Assembly (NCBI GenBank): GCA_012064415.1 | Contig: SSNU01000313.1 | Location: forward strand, 349,687-413,686 | DNA length: 64,000 nt | Source: Gyrodactylus bullatarudis | Lineage: Eukaryota > Platyhelminthes > Monogenea > Gyrodactylidea > Gyrodactylidae | Reading direction: 5' to 3' | Part shown: positions 1 through 11,190 of the stretch, piece by piece | Position numbering within the stretch: position 1 is the first letter of the stretch | Layout: each line of letters begins with the position of its first letter | Notes under the pieces: model-generated | Database searches by the model: none | Seen by the model: only the letters and a program-made list of their open reading frames with translations | Told to the model about the DNA's origin: nothing | Translations under genes and position numbers: made by a program

Positions 1-270
1 TCTTTTCTACATCTAATAATAGAGAAGTTTTTTGGTTTTTCATCAATTGGAAGTGTTTCAAGAATTTTACAATTTCATTAACATAAATTTCATTGAACTA
101 ATATTTATAATCATTTAATTGAACCAGTATTAGAGATTGATAAGACCTGGCGAAATATATATTTCTCTAATAAAAAAATTCTTTTTTTATACTGACAATG
201 ATGAATAACTCTATGGGAATTTCGGACGTATATCTAAGTATACGTGAATATTTATTACATAATATATATG

Positions 271-545
271 TTAGTTGATATGAAGTTGGGAATCTATGAT
301 TTTTACTGATTTATAAGTCGTAGGGTGGTCGAAAGAGGTTTTTTAGGATCACAATTAGACAAGAAAGCCGAGTATTTCCATAATATTGTAGAAAGATCCA
401 CTATTTCTGAAGGATTTTAAAATTTCATTCATTTCAAAAAATTACAAATGTAGTGAAAACCAGAAAATCTTTTCTTAACCATTCTGCCACATTTAAATCA
501 ATAAAAACTTCCACTTCGAAAAAATGGGATTAGTTCTTAGGAATA
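271..545 (+). mobile_element. Fold-back family P1, truncated copy
   Basis: Starts with the family terminus GTTAGTTGATATGAAGTTGG and continues with the AGGATCACAATTAGACAAG inner region. The complementary right end is missing. Confidence 0.45.
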
Positions 546-1414
546 TCAAAAAATTTTATTCATATTTATTATAATTCAAGTGATAAATAGCCTCTATTTT
601 CATAATCGATATTTTCATAATTGTGCCAAAAGAAATTTACATAAATCTCATATGAATGAATAGATTAATCTTAATGACGTGTCATCTCAAACCAAAGTTA
701 AATATAGGTCAAGCGGATATAATTTATCTTACCAAAGTGTTTTCAGATTGAGATTTCATGTCCAGATAATGGTCATTGACTCATTAGTAGTTGATGACAC
801 TTTTCAGGTTAGTTTTCGGGACAAGGAATGCGAAAATATTTTGATAAAATATTTGAGGGTTTTAGGTTGATGATACGAATACATATATATATATTGCCAT
901 CAAGACAAAAATATGGGAATTTATACGAACGACGATGTAGCAGATTGGATCACAGTTTTTACTCATAGAATATGTATAAGTTCCAAGAGTTTTTAAGGCA
1001 CATATGAAAAAGAAAGAAAGAAATTTTAGTGTTAAACACCAAAATGAGATTATGATCTGTGACTCATGCAATTTCTTATGGAAATGGGGATTATAGTTCA
1101 GTAAGCATTATCACTGCATGCTATAAATGAATAGAAAAACTGTGAATTGATCTCTCTATATAATTGTTGTTTATACAGTTAACACGTAATTTTGTAAACT
1201 CTTTTACATATAAATGATATCATAATTAAGCAACATAAATGATAAATACGAGTAAGAAAATAATAATAAATCAACACCCAACTTGGATTTTTGAAACTTT
1301 TATGATATCAAATTAGAGGATTAATTCAAACCCTTTGCAATTCTATGGTAATTCGAATATTTTTTTAAAATTTAATCGACAAGCCAGAAAAGCATTTATG
1401 TCCCAGTCAGAAGT

Positions 1415-1638
1415 TTAACCCTTTCGGTGCCGATGGACATATATGTCCATTTTCCAATTTTTTTAAACGTTCATAACTCTACCAGTTTGATAGTTTTCTG
1501 GATCAATTAAAGTTTAAATTGAAGCCCACAATGTGAACTTGCATTAGTAATTTTATTGGGGAAATAACTTGGTATCTTCATAGCTAAATTTTGGTTTTTA
1601 TGAAAATTGTGAAATAGTCTCGGCACCGAAAGGGTTAA
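1415..1638 (+). mobile_element. piggyBac-like MITE, family A (complete)
   Basis: Flanked by TTAA on both sides, with a perfect 15-bp TIR (CCCTTTCGGTGCCGA and its complement), the TTAA target and CCC start of piggyBac elements. Just inside the left TIR is an 18-bp perfect palindrome, ATGGACATATATGTCCAT (1433-1450). The 216-bp body has no coding capacity. Confidence 0.8.
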
Positions 1639-1922
1639 TTTCATTGATTATACGAAATGGTCTCAAAAAGGGGACTTATTTAATCAAATGTAAATTAGCG
1701 TAAAGAAGAGATATAGAGTAATCAAGTAAAGTTCTTAAATAGGATATCATTGATTTTAAAGTCTGAATAAATTGCTTGAGATTAAAGTGAAATGAATAAG
1801 GTGGAAAAGGGAAAGAACTGGTTCAGAGAAAAGATTGATTAAAAGAAATTTTTAATGATGAACGCAGATCTTTTCAACCATAAAATTCCCTTATTAAGGA
1901 ATCAAGACCAGAGATGGCAATT

Positions 1923-1980
1923 TTAACCCCTTCAATCCCAGAGGTCGTATACGACCTCTAAATCGACTTTTTTAGTCGAT
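1923..1980 (+). mobile_element. Solo end of a piggyBac-like MITE, family C
   Basis: TTAACCCCTTCAATCCC, then a perfect 20-bp palindrome AGAGGTCGTATACGACCTCT (1940-1959), then a second small stem ATCGAC/GTCGAT. The matching right end was not found. Confidence 0.45.
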
Positions 1981-1999
1981 CTCTGCTTTCTTATGGATT

Positions 2000-3190
2000 C
2001 GAATCTTGACCAAAAGAAGAGAAAAAAGAGTGAAGAAATCCTTTCAATGGTCAGAGAATTGGAGTTGTTGATACGAGAAAGATGCGAAGAAAGTTTATCC
2101 ATATGAGCTAAATAAGAAAACCTACTAATTACTTAATCAAACCAATTTTAGACAAAGGAGAAACTTTTAAGGAAGAGTCGCTCAAAAATCGAATATCGAA
2201 ATGAAAAATTTCGCTTCAAAATCTCTTTTTATGCTTCTGTAATGAGATAACTAAAATTTTCAAATTAAAAACGTTTTCGTTTTATTTTCATAATTTTAAC
2301 TTGAATTCACATTATTTATTCCTAAAAAGCAGCAAAAATGACTTAAATCCTATAGAAATTATTTTTTCAATTCTGAACGGTGTAAAAACGTTTTTAATTT
2401 GAAAATATTCATAATTTTTTTAAATCGTATTACAGAAGGAGAGATTTTGAGAGAGATTTTTTTTACAAAAGAGATTTTGAAGCAAAGTTTCGTGGGAAAG
2501 TCCATTAGGCAGAATGATTTCATTGTTTTAAAATACTTTAAATGTTTATCAACTTGTTGAAAGAATTTGATAACATGAATCTAGAGAAATTCCTCATTTT
2601 CAAAACAAATTAAACCTCTATTTTCATCTTCAACTATTTATTTACCAAGAATTGACTTCTAATATCTATTTGTGAAATATCCACTAATTAATCTGATCAA
2701 TTAATAAATGAAAACCAGTATTTTTCTCTCATGTAAATGATCCATACTTTTGAATGTATTACAAACCACAGATAGAAAATTTGCTTTTCTCTATAAAAAT
2801 ATAAAACTTCTTACATGCAGAGTATTTTCGCCTATCTCATATAAAATTACTTTCTCCTTGTGTCCATTTGTTTGTCTGTATACCAGAGAAGGTGTAAGTT
2901 ATATCTTCTTTTATATTTATATTACTATATTTGTGTTGTGGTTTTGTATTAATTAATTTCTGTATAATTGACAAGTGTTATTGATAATAATATAGAAATG
3001 AATGGTGAATAGAATAAAAATTTGTCTACTGACCATACCTGCTTTTTTACACTTTTTCCCTTCTGGGCAAAATTTAAAACAAAAAAGAAATTTCTGTATT
3101 ATGAAATCAATAGAGAGACTCATTTTTCAAAGAGAAATTTAATTAACCTGAATTGGTAGCTTATTACATGCTGATAAATGTAAATGTTGT
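2000..3190. other. Noncoding intergenic DNA
   Basis: No gene or clear element. Around 2180-2480 there is a loose inverted similarity (AGAGATTTTGAAGCAAAGTTTCG against CGAAATGAAAAATTTCGCTTC), possibly an old fold-back. Confidence 0.4.
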
Positions 3191-3670
3191 GAGGAATTTG
3201 GATAATTTGCCGATTATGCATAATCTGCAAGTTTTCTTGCATCTTTAATAAATCTTTCCCTTTCATCTTTTGCATGAAAAAGAAAATTATAAAGGGTTTC
3301 CTATATTCTTTATTTTCACAGTTTATTTTCGAGTTACATTTTAAATTGCAGAGGACTAAATTCTTCAGACATTTACACATTCTTGAGTTGCATCCCTTTT
3401 GACAAATTCATCTAAAAAGCCTTGCCCTTTAGATCGTGGTTTTCCAGTGTTGGCAGTTCTTATGCTTACTGCTTTTTCGGAAGTTTCATCAACAGACTCT
3501 GGAGCATATATTATTATTGTATATTTAATTATAAATATTTATCAAAAAAATTATACAAATCTGTATTTATCAATTATTTAAAACTATAATACATATTTAA
3601 TACGCATAAGCATAGATCGATTTCCCATCCACCCTTTAATTCCATATTATCCATATTCGTCAAGGTATAT

Positions 3671-3764
3671 CTTGCAGATTATGCATAATTGGTAAAAACC
3701 TGATGAATTTGAGTAAAATTATGCATATTCGTCAGGTTTTAACCAATTATGCATAATCTGCAAG
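3671..3764. repeat. 41-bp inverted repeat around a 12-bp centre
   Basis: CTTGCAGATTATGCATAATT at 3671 is mirrored at the right end, with 38 of 41 arm positions pairing. Each arm also contains the palindrome ATTATGCATAAT. A single arm (GATTATGCATAATCTGCAAG) recurs at about 3213, near another ATTTGG/ATTCGTCA motif. Confidence 0.65.
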
Positions 3765-4049
3765 TTTTCCAAATTCGTCACAACATATGTATATTCTAAA
3801 GACGCCTTTATGTCCCATTTTGAACATTTTTATGTTTACCATGCTAAATTTAAAAAGAATACGCTAGTATGAAAAGCATCAAGAAACTTTGAGTTATTAT
3901 CTAAACAAAATTAAACTTGTTTTATCAATTCTACTGAATTTCCTCCAATTATGCAGATTTTTGAAACATTTTTAATCATATTATTTAAGCCTAAGAAAAT
4001 TCCTGATACAAATTTGCAGAAGTAAAGAATTTTAAACAGAAAATTTTAA

Positions 4050-4113
4050 ATTAGAGAACAGTTGCCCCCTCTTATTTCTCTCTAAGTTTACTTTGAATCG
4101 TGTTGGTTAGCCG
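4050..4113 (+). mobile_element. MITE with TTGCCCCCTCTT ends, end fragment
   Basis: GAGAACAGTTGCCCCCTCTTAT continuing to ACTTTGAATCGTGTTGG matches the right end of the 16901 copy. A weaker relative (GTTGCTCCCTCTTATTTCTC) is at about 5659. Confidence 0.55.
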
Positions 4114-4299
4114 AAAAATTTATATTTTTGATAATAGATAATTTGTTCATATATGCTCACATTTTGGATGATTCAATTTTTAAATTTCAAAACAAACTAG
4201 GGGCCTTCAAAATTTTTATTATTCCTCTTCGACTTTGTTATGTTTTTCAATTTCAACTCTCAAAAGAAAATACTAGAAATAGGAGATAAGATTAAAAAT

Positions 4300-7200
4300 G
4301 CAAGGTCAGATCTTTAAGGCATTACACTTTAAAGTTAATGAACATGATAATTTCTTTCTCTTTGATATACAATGATATTTGAAAAACACACGTGCGTATG
4401 AGACTTGATTGAAATGCGGAAATATCCGAATGAAAATAAAACATGTAACATTCCACATATAATTCAATGCATTATACACACTGAGGAGTTCGACTGAGAA
4501 TAGTAAAACTATTAGTAAACTCTCAAATATTCTATTATCTGAGTGAGTTAAAAAAACCAAAGATAATTACTCAGGTTTTTCAATTGGATCAGGCATATTT
4601 TCGATTCAAAAATTTATGAAAAATCAATAACAAGGATACAGGTGGGGTTCAAGATAAAAAAATACGTCTTCAATTTATAGTTTACAGAGTAATGTAGTGT
4701 TATCACTAGAATAAAAGAAAAATTAGTTCTATTGTGATTCACTTAGATCTGATGAACACCTGGGTTGTCGGATCGGCGTAGAATTTAATTAAAATCTAAT
4801 ACATACCCCCTGAACTATATCAAGGAAAATGTGCGAAAGGTGCCTTAAACATCAAATTTCCTACGTGTTTCTTTTGAGATAAAAAATTATTGGAAATATT
4901 TAAATCTAAAAATTGGTTAGAGAAAGCTCAAAATGTGTACATCGTGCCTTTCCTGTCTAAAATGCCTGGTATTGAGTTCTGACATGGCAAGGTTTATGGA
5001 GAAGGGTGAGAAATTATCCTGTCGTAATTTTTTTTATTCCGAACACACCAGAGATCTTTAAGCATTAAAAAGGGAATTAGTGATAAGAATAATCTTGCTC
5101 AGATTTCTAATTTGATTCCGACTAATTCTATTGTCTCGAAAGATAAAACTTTCTCTTTTAATCAGAGAAGAAAGAAAGTCTTACTTTTTTCCCAGAAAAT
5201 TCTCTCCAATTTAGTGTTTTTTGACTCAAATTATCCTGTGCACGCTAACTAAAATTAGGCCAGAATATCCTTTTGAAGGAAAAAATCTCGTATCAAAGAA
5301 GTACTTTTACTCGTGTGTCAATTCTAATAATGCTGGATTTGTTCTTGTAGCTCTATTTTTATTGCTGAAAGCAATCTGATTCTTCAAAGTTGAATACATC
5401 CCGTAAAGGATTCCTTATGAGAAGAAATAATGAATGAAATATTTAAAAATCTCAGAGGTCAAATTCGTTCTTGGGAAGAATTACTAATGAAGTCTTAAAC
5501 AATGTCTTTGGATACTAATGATAAAATCAAAGGTAACATTGGAAAGATCATTCAAGTGAATAAATCTATGTAGTTGATATAGAGGAGTGGGAATTAAGAG
5601 AGACTATAACCAAGGACGTGATAGCAAATTTTTGTTTGATTGGTTAAACTATAGAATTGTTGCTCCCTCTTATTTCTCTATATGAATTTTGGGGTAGTTT
5701 AGTCTTTTCTATGAAATTTAGATTTATTCGTGAATTCGAGAACTAAATGGTTTATCACAAAGTAATCAGATAAGTTTGACTTTTCTAAAAATAATATGAT
5801 CAATTCCATCTATATCTGTCACTTTATCTGGCTTTCTATGCAAAGTAAGAAGAAACCTTAAAATATTCAGTATTGAATTACATTTGTTTATAATCCTGCA
5901 TCCATTAAAACAAAAGAAGATAAATATGAAGAAGCTTATTATACTGCAGTTGATAATCTTGAGACTTTACTGTGGATAGGAAGATATAATCGATTAGTAA
6001 AGTTGAATTTGATAGACTCGTCATTAGTGATAGAAGCAATGATTGGGAACAACTTTTTCAATAAGCGATACATATAAATTAGAGGAAAGAATATAAATTT
6101 TTTTGAAAAAGAAATATCTACCTTTGGCATTCATTTTATCTGTAGTATGTAAAATAAAATTAAAGTAATTTTAGTCTTTTTTCATAAACCTTCATAACTC
6201 TACCAGTTTGATAGTTTTCTGGATCAATTAAAGTTTAAATTGAAGCCCACAATGTGAACTTGCATTGGTTATATTTTTGGCTAAATTTTGGTTTCTATAA
6301 AAATTTTGAAATAGTCTCGGCACCGAAAGGGTTAACAATGTTATTAGGGATTATGGGAATTATCAAACACCAACCATCAGATAAAAGTTAGAAAGGACTC
6401 ACTCATTTTAAATTCCCAGGTCATAAAGTCGCACTCTCGTCGATTAATTCGATAAAATCTTCCATCATTTTTTAAAAGCATATAAAGGCTTCAATGAAAT
6501 AAACTAAAATCTTTTCTTAATAATAACATATTATGTTATATCTGTAAAAATGAATAATTCTTCATATTATTCTGAGTACATTAATTTATTCTTGAGTTCA
6601 TTTTTAAATTTTTTCAAGCTTAGGTTTTTAATTGATCTATTGAGATTTTTAAATATGTTTTTGCATTTATTAAATATTGCCAGCTTTTTTAGGTTGCTAA
6701 ATTCTGGAATATTGTAGCGTAATCCTTGGCGGTTAGAGCTTACTATAGTGGTTGATTTGATAAGAGTAATTGATTTCAGTTCTCTTCTAGGTCTATAAAA
6801 GATTTCAGGAGTTCAATTTTAGTTATTTTGAAAAATCCGTAGAATATAATTCGATTTGAGTTCAAATTTCATAGATAGTAGAGCCAAAGTTTCCTTTTCA
6901 GACATTCAAAATGATCCAAGAATTATAGCAGTCTTCTCAAAACCGATGCTAAAAAGTAAATTTTATCCTCTTCTTAAAATAAGCTGTTTGTTAGGATTCT
7001 GGATTTCAAAAAAATACCTCATCATTATCGAGTTATTTTTTGAGCAAGCCTCACTAATTGAATTTTAAGAATGGATTCAAATAAAATTTATTAATTCTAT
7101 TTTTAGATAATCATTTTTCGATGTAATAACCTTAATTTCAAGCATTTCTTCCATTTTACTTTCTTAGGTCATGATTTCATTTTGTTGTAAATGTTTCTTG

Positions 7201-8950
7201 AAAAAGGTTTAAAAAGTTTTATGTTTTTCTATAATTTTTTCTTCCCAACTGATTTATGTAATTGAATTCCAATTTCCAATCAGGCAAGGAAGTAAAATTT
7301 TATGAATTTTTCCAGTCTAAACTCGTAAATTACATTTCGTTCTGTTTATCTGAAATGTAAAACATTTGAATTTGATATGCTACAGTTGTAGGGAAGAGTC
7401 TTTTTGCTCGCCTTTCACACGTTTCTCCAAATTTGGAAATGCCAGTTAGATAACGGGTTTCAATTATCATCTGCCCTTTTCTTAACGAGATGAACTCTTC
7501 CTAACCTTATTCTGTGAAACGACAAGCCCTAATACTAAACCATTAACCTCATTTAGGCATTTCTTCGAGATGATTCAAAGCTCTGAAATTGCTTTTGAAA
7601 TCCAAGAAATCTAGCTAAAAAATTTAGCATTCATCAACAGATTGAAATAAAATACTGTATTTACATTATTTTATTGTCTTTCTGATATCGTCTAAATAAA
7701 CAGTACGACTCTCTAGACAGAAAAAAAAGAAGTTGTACAAATCTTTTTAATTCCTGGATCTTTCCCGTGGTAGTAAACATTGGAAGAGAGTTTTACTTAG
7801 GCTTTTAATCGTTGGGTAAGGATAGCCTTAAATCATAGCATTAAAATAAGACATACATAATAATAGTAAGTTATAAATACGAATAATAAATTCAACTTTT
7901 TTTCTTCATTTGTACGTGCATAGTTGAGATGGAACAAATAAATAAAGCTAAGGCTGATATGAAAAATTATCTTGAATTCGACTGAAGGAAAAACTCTTTA
8001 AAATTCCTCCATCGTTGTTGTATTTTTCAAATGATCAGAGAATAGTGAAGCATCTAAAGTTGTTTTTTAGGTGTGACAACACAATCAAGTAATATTTATC
8101 AAATGAAGGACTGAAAAAACTGGCTAAAAACAACATAATATTGCTAATTGCCTGATCTTGATTCTGAAATTTGCCTGGCACTCAACATAGCCCAGGTATC
8201 GTTTTTGACTGATTGAATTAAAAATTTGAATTAAAAAAAATGCTTTATTCAATAAAAGTAATCTTCTTAAAAACAACTTTTCCAGGAAATACTCTTAAGG
8301 GAAGGATGTAAATGTTTGTGTTTCTATTTAATGTCAATGTCATTTGTCTAACATGTTCCTACATACGACAAGATAATTGGATAATAACCTAGTTTTTAAT
8401 GGGAAAATTATCATATCTCCCACGAAGGTTCCCTGCCTTTATTTTAACACCATTTTTCTGAAAAAATATTAAACTTTAAACATTTTTTTACATCTCGTTT
8501 CTGATATACGTTTCGTAGACAGACCAGAAAAGCACATAAATAACGTTGATATCTTTTTATCTTTTGGTTTAACTCGGTTTTTTTTCTTCCAGGAACGAAT
8601 GAATTGGAAAATAACCCTAAAAATTAACGAATGGATCTAAAGCAATTAAAGAATAAAATTTAATGTCTAGTTTACAGTGATGATATGTTGGAAGAAAATT
8701 TATTTTAAATTTTACCAAAGAAAGCTTTAGAAAACTCATTAACTGAACCACTGGGACATGGTATGCTCTTGATCACAAGAATAAGAGTTTCCAAAAGTAT
8801 TGAATTTCCAACTGAATTTTATTTCAAACTTTCTAAATTATTATTTTATTTGAATTCTTCTTAACTACATCAAAGTTATTTTGTTAACCTATAAAAAGCC
8901 CCTGTAAAATTCAATAACAAATAAATGTTAACTGCCAAGTTCTCATGATA
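4300..8950. other. Noncoding intergenic DNA
   Basis: Apart from the family A MITE at 6180-6335 and a weak MITE end at 5659, I see no exon pairs, RNA genes or repeats that stand out. The short open frames here have no protein character. Confidence 0.5.
6180..6335 (+). mobile_element. piggyBac-like MITE, family A (5' truncated)
   Basis: Matches family A from TTCATAACTCTACCAG to the right TIR CGGCACCGAAAGGG and TTAA. The left TIR and palindrome are missing, and about 35 bp are deleted inside. Confidence 0.75.
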
Positions 8951-8952
8951 AA

Positions 8953-9266
8953 TTAACCCTTCATGTTCCATTGTTCCACCATTGAACACATCACTTTATT
9001 GAGCGATAATTTGAACTGAAAGATACTTGAAATACTATTTTTCATCTCTCATTAGAAGGGAATTTATAAGGCTTCAAAATTATGTTTGATTCATAAAGAT
9101 AACTTTTCACTGATGCCAACCAGAGTTACTTAAAGAAGAGTGATTTTTCAAAGATGTATTAAAATATTTAGAATGTTTTTTTGAAAATCTATTTGCTAGT
9201 TTTTTTGTTACTAGTTTTCTCATTTGCGTGATGAAAAAAATAATAATTTGGGGCATGAAGGGTTTA
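8953..9266 (+). mobile_element. piggyBac-like MITE, family D
   Basis: Left TTAA then CCCTTCATGTTCCA; the right end is the complement of CCCTTCATGCCCCA followed by TTTA, a mutated TTAA. A TGTTC...GAACA inverted repeat lies inside the left end. A second copy, disrupted by a ribozyme repeat, is at 45.1-45.4 kb. Confidence 0.65.
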
Positions 9267-9955
9267 TAATTATAATTATTATAATCTTCTATTTACTTTC
9301 TAAAGCAAGCAGTGATCTGTACCAACTCATGGAGAATCTGTAATAAACTCAAAATTAAATTTAGTATTGACCTTCACATTTTTTCATTCTTTCTTGTAGG
9401 GAGAAAGATTTATATTAGTAACAACATCAAAATTCACAGTTACCCAATGCAGCACATGATGGAAAAAATTTTAGTTGAAGAAATCTCTTATTTAACCTAT
9501 AATTTATTATGTTAACTTATAGGTACTTTTTAGTGAGCTAACAATACTAAATCTGTTCCAAAACTGAATGAAAATCAATTTTGTGCAATCCACACAAAAC
9601 TTCAGCAAATAATTTCATTGACTAAATATTCTGATGAAGCTAACAGCGATATGATTTCATTAAAATTTCTAACAAGTTTCACTCATCAGTGTATCATGTC
9701 TAAAGAAATCTCCCCTTTTCTTAATGTTACAACGAGTCAGATAAAGTACGCTTGAAAGGTTTGTACCACACCAAGTACCAGACAACAGAAGATCCTATTC
9801 CTTCAAAATAATTAATCAAAGAAATTAGACTCATGAGTGTACGAGATATTTTCGTACGTACAACGTATTTGTTTTACTAAGATTATGAATGTTTGTAAAG
9901 TCTAAATTCAAATAAGGAAAACAGGTTATTTTATGGAGTTATTGCTTTTTCAAAA

Positions 9956-9961
9956 TTTATT
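9956..9961 (-). terminator. Possible ephrin poly(A) signal
   Basis: AATAAA on the minus strand, about 425 nt after the ephrin stop codon. I saw no other exact hexamer between it and the stop. Such hexamers are common by chance in DNA this AT-rich. Confidence 0.3.
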
Positions 9962-10384
9962 ATGTATTTACATCTATATGGTTTGGAATAATTGTTATTC
10001 ATCCAACTAAAATAAAGAGAGAAGAAAACCAACAATTCATTTTTTTGGGTTCAATGTACATTTTCAAATTATAATTCTCATTTCTTATGTACGATATATA
10101 CCAATACAAAATTACTCAGATTCATTCTCAATCATCAATCAACTTGACCATAATAGAGTGAATGATTTTATACAAGTGTGATACAACAGGATATAATTTC
10201 TAATAACCTTATTATGTATTTACAAATTTGAAGAGATGTAATAAAACAAAGATTCTTTGAGGAACTGAAAATAACATTTTTCTGTGGAATAGTAATAAAC
10301 TATCCTTGATCTGAGTAATAAAGTTGTGGGGATTTGGGAAAAGAAAAAAATCACAAGGTATAAATTAATCTGATCACATAATTC

Positions 10385-11190
10385 TCAGGATTTCTTCCTT
10401 CTGCTTGTATGATGAGGGTTAGTTGATATGGCTGTCTTTTTATTCCGTGTCTTGTTCAATGTTTCAGTATAGTGATCCCCATTTATTTGTTGACCTGTAT
10501 CAGAATCTCTGGGTACATCATAAATACTCTGTTGTTGATAGATCTGTTGTTGTTGTTGATTTAGTGCCAGATGTGCAGTTAATTGGAGCTGAAGTTGCTT
10601 CTGAAATTCATTCTGTTGCAAGAGAAAGGCTGCAGAATTTTGAGCTGAAAAATCAGCTAGAAGAAATTCAGGATTCCCGATTAGATTTTGGAACGGAGTT
10701 GCTGCATAAACAGCAGTTGGAGGTAGTGGGTATGTCAGGGTTGAATTCTTTGATGGAGCTTGTGTTGTAAATTGAAGATTTTGTTGATGCTGGTTTAAAA
10801 ATGCCCCATTCTGGATGTACATTTCGTTAGGATTATGATTGCTTATTTGTTGATATGCTAAATTACGTAGCGTTTCATTTATATCTGCATTATTATTTGG
10901 CGTACTAAAGGTTTTTGAGGAGAACAAAGATTTTTCCCGGATCAAGTGACTGTGATCTGGATCATCCATATCACTATGGTTATTATTACTATTTTCAATG
11001 TTCTTCAGATTTGATAAATTTCTCTTTAGTCTGCGTGGCAGCCAAGCTAAACACAAGACAATATGAATTCCAACTAAAAGAATTCCAGCAAAAACAGCCA
11101 TAATAATTAGATATCGATATTGCTCGAAGGACGATCTTGAGTTATACAGGTCGGAATATACCGGGGGTTTAATTGAGACACTGGAATCAT
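10385..11190 (-). CDS. Ephrin: Ephrin last exon: juxtamembrane, transmembrane helix, cytoplasmic tail
   Basis: The acceptor is TTTCAATTTCAG just above 11190; the exon enters in phase 1 and ends at a TGA at 10385-10387. It encodes a short ectodomain stalk, a hydrophobic helix (about LIIMAVFAGILLVGIHIVLC) followed by PRRLKR, and a long low-complexity tail rich in Asn and Gln, with QQQQQ and QQQ runs. Near residue 345 of the assembled protein is SIYDVP, a possible tyrosine-phosphorylation docking site of the YxxP type. The tail ends in SRRKKS, so the YYKV-type PDZ-binding end of vertebrate ephrin-Bs is absent. Reading frames on the other strand here are shadows of this exon. Confidence 0.88.

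Noticed and set aside
10423..11103. Plus-strand open frames of 115 and 62 codons
   Set aside because: They lie over the ephrin last exon on the opposite strand and are its shadows.
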